Source of the DNA: Panulirus ornatus
Lineage: Eukaryota; Arthropoda; Malacostraca; Decapoda; Palinuridae
DNA length: 64,000 nt
Assembly (NCBI RefSeq): GCF_036320965.1
Contig: NC_092228.1
Span: forward strand, 18,302,393 to 18,366,392
Direction: 5' to 3'
In this document: piece after piece, positions 35,010-64,000 of the stretch
Position numbering within the stretch: position 1 is the stretch's first letter
Layout: each line of letters begins with the position of its first letter
Program-made: the position numbers and the translations under genes
The notes under the pieces: model-generated
Database searches by the model: none
Told to the model about the DNA's origin: nothing
What the model saw: the letters and a program-made list of their open reading frames with translations, nothing else

Positions 35010-36645
35010 TTTCAGAAGTGGTAGAGGATGTGTGGATCAGGTGTTTGCTTTGAAGAATGTATGTGAGAAATACTTAGAAAAGCAAATGGATTTGTATGTA
35101 GCATTTATGGATCTGGAGAAGGCATATGATAGAGTTGATAGAGATGCTCTGTGGAAGGTATTAAGAATATATGGTGTGGGAGGAAAGTTGGTAGAAGCAG
35201 TGAAAAGTTTTTATCGAGGATGTAAGGCATGTGTACGTGTAGGCAGAGAGGAAAGTGATTGGTTCTCAGTGAATGTAGGTTTGCGGCAGGGGTGTGTGAT
35301 GTCTCTATGGTTGTTTAATTTGTTTATGGATGGGGTTGTTAGGGAGGTGAATGCAAGAGTTTTGGAAAGAGGGGCAAGTATGAAGTCTGTTGTGGATGAG
35401 AGAACTTGGGAAGTGGGTCAGTTGTTGTTCGCTGATGACACAGCGCTGGTGGCTGATTCATGTGAGAAACTGCAGAAGCTGGTGACTGAGTTTGGTAAAG
35501 TGTGTGAAAGAAGAAAGTTAAGAGTAAATGTGAATAAGAGCAAGGTTATTAGGTACAGTAGGGTTGAGGGTCAAGTCAACTGGGAGGTAAGTTTGAATGG
35601 AGAAAAACTGGAGGAAGTAAAGTGTTTTAGATATCTGGGAGTGGATCTGGCAGCGGATGGAACCATGGAAGCGGAAGTGAATCATAGGGTGGGGTAGGGG
35701 GCGAAAATCCTGGGAGCCTTGAAGAATGTGTGGAAGTCGAGAACATTATCTCGCAAAGCAAAAATGGGTATGTTTGAAGGAATAGTGGTTCCAACAATGT
35801 TGTATGGTTGCGAGGCATGGGCAATGGATAGAGTTGTGCGCAGGAGGGTGGATGTGCTGGAAATGAGATGTCTGAGGACAATGTGTGGTGTGAGGTGGTT
35901 TGATCGAGTAAGTAATGTAAGGGTAAGAGAGATGTGTGGAAATAAAAAGAGCGTGGTTGAGAGAGCAGAAGAGGGTGTTTTGAAATGGTTTGGGTACATG
36001 GAGAGAATGAGTGAGGAAAGATTGACCAAGAGGATATATGTGTCAGAGGTGGAGGGAATGAGGAGAAGTGGGAGACCAAATTGGAGGTGGAAAGATGGAG
36101 TGAAAAAGATTTTGTGTGATCGGGGCCTGAACATGCAGGAGGGTGAAAGGCGGGCAAGGAATTGGATTGATGTGGTATACTGGGGTTGACGTGCTGTCAG
36201 TGGATTGAATCAGGGCATGTGAAGCGTCTGGGGTAAACCATGGAAAGTTCTGTGGGGCCTGGATGTGGAGAGGGAGCTGTGGTTTTGGGCATTATTGCGT
36301 GACAGCTGGAGACTGAGTGTGAATGAATGGGGCCTTTGTTGTCTTTTCCTAGTGCTACCTCGCACACATGAGGGGGGGAGGGGGATGGTATTCCATGTGT
36401 GGCGAGGTGGTGATGGGAATGAATAGGGGCAGACAGTGTAAACTGTGTGCATGGGTATATATGTATGTGTCTGTGTGTGTATATATATGTGTACATTGAG
36501 ATGTATAGGTATGTATATTTGCGTGTGTGGGCGTGTGTGTGTGTACATTGTGTATGGGGGTAGGTTGTGCCATTTCTTTCGTCTGTTTCCTTGCACTACC
36601 TCGCAAACACGGGAGACAGCGACAAAGCAAAATAAAAAAATAATA
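35010..36645 (+). mobile_element. Family-1 LINE, RT to 3' end
   Basis: One of the best-preserved RT copies: RSGRGCVDQVFALKNVCEKYL, LYVAFMDLEKAYDRVDRDALW (motif A), GLRQGCVMSLWLFNLFMD (motif B) and LLFADDTALVADS (motif C). The frame is open to 35694, where GGG-GGA has become GGG-TAG. The same frame then continues 35701-36189 to the TGA-type end. Full 3'UTR and 3' core follow. The linker and EN are missing (5' truncation). Confidence 0.9.
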
Positions 36646-37250
36646 TATTTTTTTTTTTTGCTTTGTCGCTGTCTCCCGCGTTTGCGAGGTAGCTCAAGGA
36701 AACAGACGAAAGAAATGGCCTAACCCACCCCCATACACATGTATATTTGCATGTGTATAGGTATGTATATTTGCATGTGTGGACGTGCATGTATATACAT
36801 GTGTATATGGGTGGGTTGGGCCGTTCTTTCGTCTGTTTCCTTGCGCTACCTCGCTAACGCAGGAGACAGCGACAAAGCAAAGCAAAATATACATATCTAT
36901 ATTTATTTATTTTGCTTTGTCGCTGTCTCCCACGTTAGCGAGGTAGCGCAAGGAAACAGATGAAAGAATGGCCCAACCCAACCACATACACCTCCACATA
37001 CGCAAATATACATACCTATACATCTCAACGTATACATATATACACACACACAGACGTATACATATATACACACACACAGACGTATACATATATACACATG
37101 TACATAATTCATACTGTCTGCCTTTATTCATTCCCATCGCTGCCACGCCATACATGAAATAACAACCCCCTCCCCCCTCATGTGTGCGAGGTAGCACTAG
37201 GAAAGACAACAAAGGCCCCATTCGTTCACACAGTCTCTAGCTGTCATGTA
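36646..37250. mobile_element. Cluster of LINE 3'-end fragments, both orientations
   Basis: Three 3'UTR/core pieces: minus at 36650-36750, plus at about 36751-36890, minus at about 36905-37245. They meet at T/AT-rich joints. No coding part. Confidence 0.75.
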
Positions 37251-37257
37251 TATATAT

Positions 37258-37486
37258 TCTTTTTTATATCATACTTAACACCGCCTCCTGCATTAGTGAG
37301 GTAGAGGAAACAGATGAGGAATAGCCCAATCCACCCACATACACATCTATATACGTATCTTTTTTTCATACACATTCGCCATTTCCTGCGCTAGCGAGGC
37401 AGCACCAAGAACAGAGGACCGAGCCCAAAAGGGAAAATCCTTACCCCCCCCCCCCCCTCTCCACTCCCTCCCTTGGAAAAGTAAAA
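37258..37486 (-). mobile_element. LINE 3'-core fragment and family-B element
   Basis: A LINE 3' core fragment (37258-37360) is followed by an antisense B (37363-37486). The B is 5'-shortened and contains a 15-C run. Confidence 0.7.
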
Positions 37487-37912
37487 ACTGGAGTGATCAG
37501 GGCCTGAACATACAGGGGGGGTGAAAGGCATGCAAGGAAGAGAGTGCATTGGAATGATGTGGTATACCAGGGTGGACGTGGTGTCAATGGATTGAACCAG
37601 GGCATGTGAAGCATCTGGGGTAAACCATTGAAAGTTTTGAGGGGCCTGGATGTGGAAAGGGAGCTGTGGTTTTAGTGCATTACATATGACAGCTTGAGAC
37701 TGAGCATGAATGAATGTGGTCTTTGTTGTCCTTTCCAAGCACTACCTCACGTGCGCATGGGGGGAGGGGGGTACTCTTTCATGTGTGGTGGGGTGGCGAC
37801 AGGAATGGATGAAGGCAGCAAGTATGAATATGTACTGTGGTGGGGTGGCGACGGGAATGGATGAAGGCAGCAAGTATGAATATGTACATGTGTATATATC
37901 CATATATCTTTT
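37487..37912 (+). mobile_element. Family-1 LINE, ORF end and 3'UTR
   Basis: Starts at the WSDQGLNIQ segment, then 3'UTR. About 50 bp of 3'UTR (GGGGTGGCGAC...GTATGAATATGTA) is duplicated at about 37787 and 37840. Confidence 0.78.
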
Positions 37913-38255
37913 TTTTATTATATTTTGTCGCTGTCTCCCGCATTAGCGAGGTAGCGCAAGGAAACACACGAAAAAATGGCCCAACCCACCCACATACACA
38001 TGTATATACATACACGTTCACACACACATATAAATACCTATACATCTCAACGTATACACATATATACACACACAGACATATACATATATACACATGTACA
38101 TAATTCATACTGTCTGCCCTTATTCATTCCCATCACCACCCTGCCACACATGAAATAACAACTCCCTCCTCCTGCATCTGCGCGAGGTTGCGCTAGGAAA
38201 AGACAACAAAGGCCACATTCGTTCACACTCAGTCTCTAGCTGTCATGTACATACA
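37913..38255 (-). mobile_element. Family-1 LINE 3'UTR
   Basis: T-run at left, antisense core GCTGTCTCCCGCATTAGCGAGGTAGCGC, then long 3'UTR up to CTAGCTGTCATGTA. Confidence 0.78.
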
Positions 38256-39195
38256 TACCTATACATTTCAACCTTTACATACATATACATATACCCTGTA
38301 TCTTCCCTGTTGAAAGGCTTTCAAGTAAAACACATTTTCTCTTAACTCAAATTTGTTAGAAAGTGAGAAAGAAGAGATATGTAATGCCGGGAGGAGTTGG
38401 GTATCATTCTGATGCAAATTCACAAAATGACCCTTATCACTTGTGTAACAGTCTTGTATTCATAAATACACTTCCACACATTCGAATATATTTGCACATC
38501 TACATATATTTACATATGGAAGGCAGGTGGAAGGTTAAGATAATGGGGTGGACCTCGTGATTCAAATTCACAAAATGACACGTCACTCTATGATTTTTAC
38601 ACATTCACATAAATTTACACACATACATACATTTACATATACTTACATATCTATTTACACTACAAATTGCTCCAAGAGGGTAATAGTGTCTGGAGGAAGC
38701 ATCTATATTGAAGAACCAATGCTACCCTTAGGAGCCAAATTAATGTCAAAATACTGGTGAGGGATTATAAAAGCCCACACAAGTTATCTCACACGATAAT
38801 TTCCGGAACCTGCTGAACAAGTCTACATATGATGACTTCCAGAATTTAAAGGTTAAACTTCACTCCATCATACATACGTTTTTCTGAAATTACACTCATC
38901 AAACCTGAGAAATTTATTCTTTCTCATCTACATTCTCACTGGTTAAACATAAGACTAAATGCACCAGAAGCAATTTCCAAACACAAGATTTTAAACACTT
39001 ACTCCTTAATTGTCCTGTGTTTACACCACAAAGATACACACAATATACCTCCCATTTAGACCTACTTTCCCGCCCACTGGATATAGTCAGCTTCTCGTGT
39101 GCTGCAGGAGCTCTAAAGAAGGGGATCCTTAGGTAGGAAGGTAATGGTAATAGTATGGGAAGCAGTACATATACAGAGATATGGGAAACAGACTC
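38256..39195. other. Intron-like sequence, nothing recognised
   Basis: AT-rich, with TACA/TTTACA-rich stretches. The block CAAATTCACAAAATGAC occurs twice (about 38416 and 38563). No gene or known repeat recognised. Confidence 0.5.
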
Positions 39196-39365
39196 ATACT
39201 AAAGAGAGCAAACAGTATTTGCATCTATGGATCAGGAGAAAATGAATTTCAATGACAGAGGCCTCTTAAAAGCAATTGTGCATATAAGGACAAAATGAAA
39301 AGTTACAAGAAGCAGCAAGAAGTTTCATCAAAAGATAAAGTCGTATATGCATTACAAAGGGATCC
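39196..39365 (+). mobile_element. Old RTE-like RT fragment
   Basis: Reads FASMDQEKMNFNDRGLLKAIVHI and KVTRSSKKFHQKIKSYMHY, aligned in order with the motif-A region of family 1 but much diverged. Confidence 0.5.
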
Positions 39366-39384
39366 AGTAAGTCAATTATTCTTA

Positions 39385-39840
39385 ACTCATATTCTCCATG
39401 TGTCCAAACCATACTTTCTAGTACACCAAGGTTTGCCCTCTAAATCAAACTGTGCTTAATACCAATCCTCTCCCTAACTTTCCTTAAATAATAAACCCTT
39501 CTCAAACCACATATAATCTTTTCTCTAACACATCAAAACTCTTGCTTCTTCTGCATTCAAGGCCAAAGACACTTCCTTTCTTAAAATGCCTTCGAACATA
39601 TCCTTAAGACACTCTTTTCATTACAATGTCTTCAAAAATACCCATTATTGCCCTCATGGACGATGACTTCTTCAGCCCCCATGGTTCTTTCCATATTATT
39701 GGTGTCTACTCCTGGATATCTACCGCACTTCACTTCCTCCAGGTCCACCCTATTTAAACCATCCTGTTTCATCCCCCTGCTGCACTTTGTTACCTTACTT
39801 TTATTCACAATTACTCCTAATTATTCCCTCTAAAACCTTC
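39385..39840 (-). mobile_element. Old RTE-like LINE fragment
   Basis: Antisense of the VNKSKVTKCSRG, LEEVKCGRYPGVDTNNM and MVWTHGEYE-like segments, from RT end to C-terminal domain. Strongly decayed; possibly another family-1 relative. Confidence 0.55.
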
Positions 39841-40344
39841 TACCACACTTTAAGAGATACTCCTGCCATAAACCTTTCCAGTCACACTTGGGCAACACCT
39901 ATTTCATCATCATCTTCATCTTCCCTCTAACCTTTAGTTTTATACTAAACATTACTATCTTAGTTTCAACATCTACCTATCCACACCTACAAAATTGAGG
40001 AATTCATATCAACAAGTATAAGATGGAACAAATAATCCAACAGGAAGACTTCTGCCATATTTCATACATCATAGCTTCCCTAAAACTCTAAGACAACCCC
40101 TACATCTTTCTTTCTGATTTACTGTACTCTCAAATTCTACTTTTCCATGCTAACCTATCAGATCATTTAAAAATACCAAACTTGACAACTTCCAGCCCCA
40201 TCCCCTCCTAAAAAAATATCTTAATATTTCAATCTCAAAGATCCACAATAATTAGCCTCTTCTGGCAAAAATGAAAAATTGGCACAAAACCCACTTTGCA
40301 GCCACCCAGCAATTCAGAAAACTAACAAGAACCGTATTTAATAC
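39841..40344. other. par-1 intron, nothing recognised
   Basis: AT- and C-rich intronic sequence. No further feature recognised. Confidence 0.5.
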
Positions 40345-62966
<22,622 letters not shown>

Positions 62967-62968
62967 GT

Positions 62969-63375
62969 TGCTGCATGGGTGCTTTTTCTTTTTCTTTCTT
63001 ACAGCTATTTCATATCTAAAAAGGTAGTATTCACCCAAGTATGGAGTACTGCTCACATATCTAGAGTGGTTCTTATCTCCATACGACAGACTGGAATCTA
63101 AAGCCTTCTGACTCATTAGTTCTGCAGGCATTACCTCTCTCCAACCATTCCTTTCTGTTTCCTATGATATTGCTGGCATGGGTGCTTTTTCTTTTTCTTT
63201 CTTACAGCTATTTCATATCTAAAAAGGTAGTATTCACCCCAGTATGGAGTATTGCTCACATATCTAGAGTGGTTCTTATCTCCATACGACAGACTGGAAT
63301 CTAAAGCCTTCTGACTCATTAGTTCTGCAGGCATTACCTCTCTCCAACCATTCCTTTCTGTTTACTATGATATTG
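62969..63375. repeat. 203-bp tandem duplication
   Basis: Two copies, about 62970-63172 and 63173-63375, with three or four differences (for example CACCCAAG versus CACCCCAG). Both include a TTTTTCTTTTTCTTTCTTACAG stretch. Confidence 0.92.
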
Positions 63376-63534
63376 CTGTCCTCTTTCCATTTTATGGGTA
63401 CTATTTCAGCCAACCCCACAACTTGTCTGTACGAGTCCTTGCCATCATGGCTTGGACATACAGCATGTACCTGGCTAATGCTTCCCACAAATTGTGTAAG
63501 GAGAGGAGTCACATGACCAGTGATCAATATTAAA

Positions 63535-63690
63535 CCTTTCTAAAATGCAACATGTGATAGGGTTGATAGGGATACTTTGTGGAAGGTCTTAAGAAAATAC
63601 AGTGAGGTAGAAAAGCTGCTAGAAGCAGTGAGAAGTGAAAGGAGGGTGGAAGGCGTGCAAGGAATAGAGTGAATTGGAACGAATGAACAA
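63535..63690 (+). mobile_element. Family-1 LINE fragment, RT motif A joined to C-terminus
   Basis: CDRVDRDTLWKVLRKY and KLLEAVRS are followed at once by the RRVEGVQGIE/WNE region of the ORF end. Most of RT is missing between them. Confidence 0.65.
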
Positions 63691-64000
63691 ATTCAACAGT
63701 TCTTCAAAATACCCATTCCATCTCCTCTTCACCTAATCTCTGCCTGTTACCACTTCCCCATCTGCTCCCTTCCCTAACACTCCCAACTGTTTTCTTATTC
63801 TCCTCACTTTTAACTTTCAAAATATTTTCTTGTAATCCCTTAAGTTTGCTGATATTTCCTCACCCTGACCCTCTTCTTCAACTCATTTATCTTCCTCTGG
63901 ATCTCCTGCTTCTTTCTCATTTAAATTTCCCACTCAGTCGTACACTTTCCCTGTAAATAAAAGCCTACACACCTCTCTTGTCTTTCATCAACAGCTTAAT
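63691..64000 (-). mobile_element. Family-1 LINE linker fragment
   Basis: Antisense of the linker before RT (RWNGYFEELLNLF-like, GREGADGEVVTGRD-like). It runs off the window edge. Confidence 0.65.

Noticed and set aside
63276..63527. An 83-codon minus-strand frame upstream of the catalytic exon
   Set aside because: It overlaps the 203-bp tandem duplication, has no kinase N-lobe motifs (no GxGxxG or VAIK), and is not a missing par-1 exon.

Overview
This is a eukaryotic, intron-rich, repeat-dominated genomic window. It is probably from an arthropod, most likely a decapod crustacean. That taxonomic call rests on the style of the repeats and on general knowledge, not on a search. There are no operons, no tRNA or rRNA genes that I can see, and no CRISPR arrays.

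One host gene is recognisable: a minus-strand par-1/MARK (microtubule-affinity-regulating) Ser/Thr kinase. Its exons run from right to left. They are a kinase catalytic-loop exon at 62397-62589, an exon for the end of the kinase C-lobe, a UBA-domain exon, and two spacer exons at 42023-42209 and 40345-40563. Splice signals and codon phases fit between all of these exons (0/1, 1/0, 0/0, 0/1, 1/1). The N-terminal kinase exons should lie beyond the right end of the window and the KA1 tail beyond the left end. The C-lobe and UBA exons occur three times, in a tandem array of about 3.6 kb units (about 46.1-57.7 kb). The middle copy carries a frameshift in the UBA exon.

Most of the rest is made of copies of one non-LTR retrotransposon, an RTE-like LINE (family 1 here). 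It encodes an AP-type endonuclease (EN), a reverse transcriptase (RT) and a C-terminal domain, followed by a 3'UTR and an A/AAT-rich tail. The copies lie on both strands, are nearly all 5'-truncated, and are often nested in one another. An abundant short element of about 245 bp (family B) is built from the LINE's 5'UTR joined to about 50 nt of its 3' end. One B copy has a clear 12-bp target-site duplication, so it looks like a LINE-derived, SINE-like mobile unit. Two other decayed non-LTR lineages are visible: CR1/Jockey-like at 7.7-8.9 kb on minus, and I/Jockey-like at 9.9-11.86 kb on plus. An unclassified repeat (C) occurs twice in opposite orientations.

Layout. 0-8 kb: nested LINE copies including an inverted pair. 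8-15.7 kb: old LINE lineages, B elements and repeat C. 15.7-18.6 kb: a long family-1 LINE. 18.6-33.0 kb: a nearly identical tandem duplication of about 7.2 kb, each copy holding one near-full-length LINE, one 5'-truncated LINE and several B elements. 33-38.3 kb: more LINE pieces. 38.3-42.3 kb: mostly low-repeat intron plus two par-1 exons. 42.4-47.4 kb: LINEs, including an EN-to-C-terminus internal deletion derivative. 46-57.7 kb: the par-1 exon array, whose junctions fall inside LINE copies. 57.7-64 kb: LINEs, the par-1 catalytic exon and two local tandem duplications.

The two large duplications may be real recent events or assembly artefacts. Sequence alone cannot decide, although near-identity and indel clustering make mis-assembly a serious possibility.
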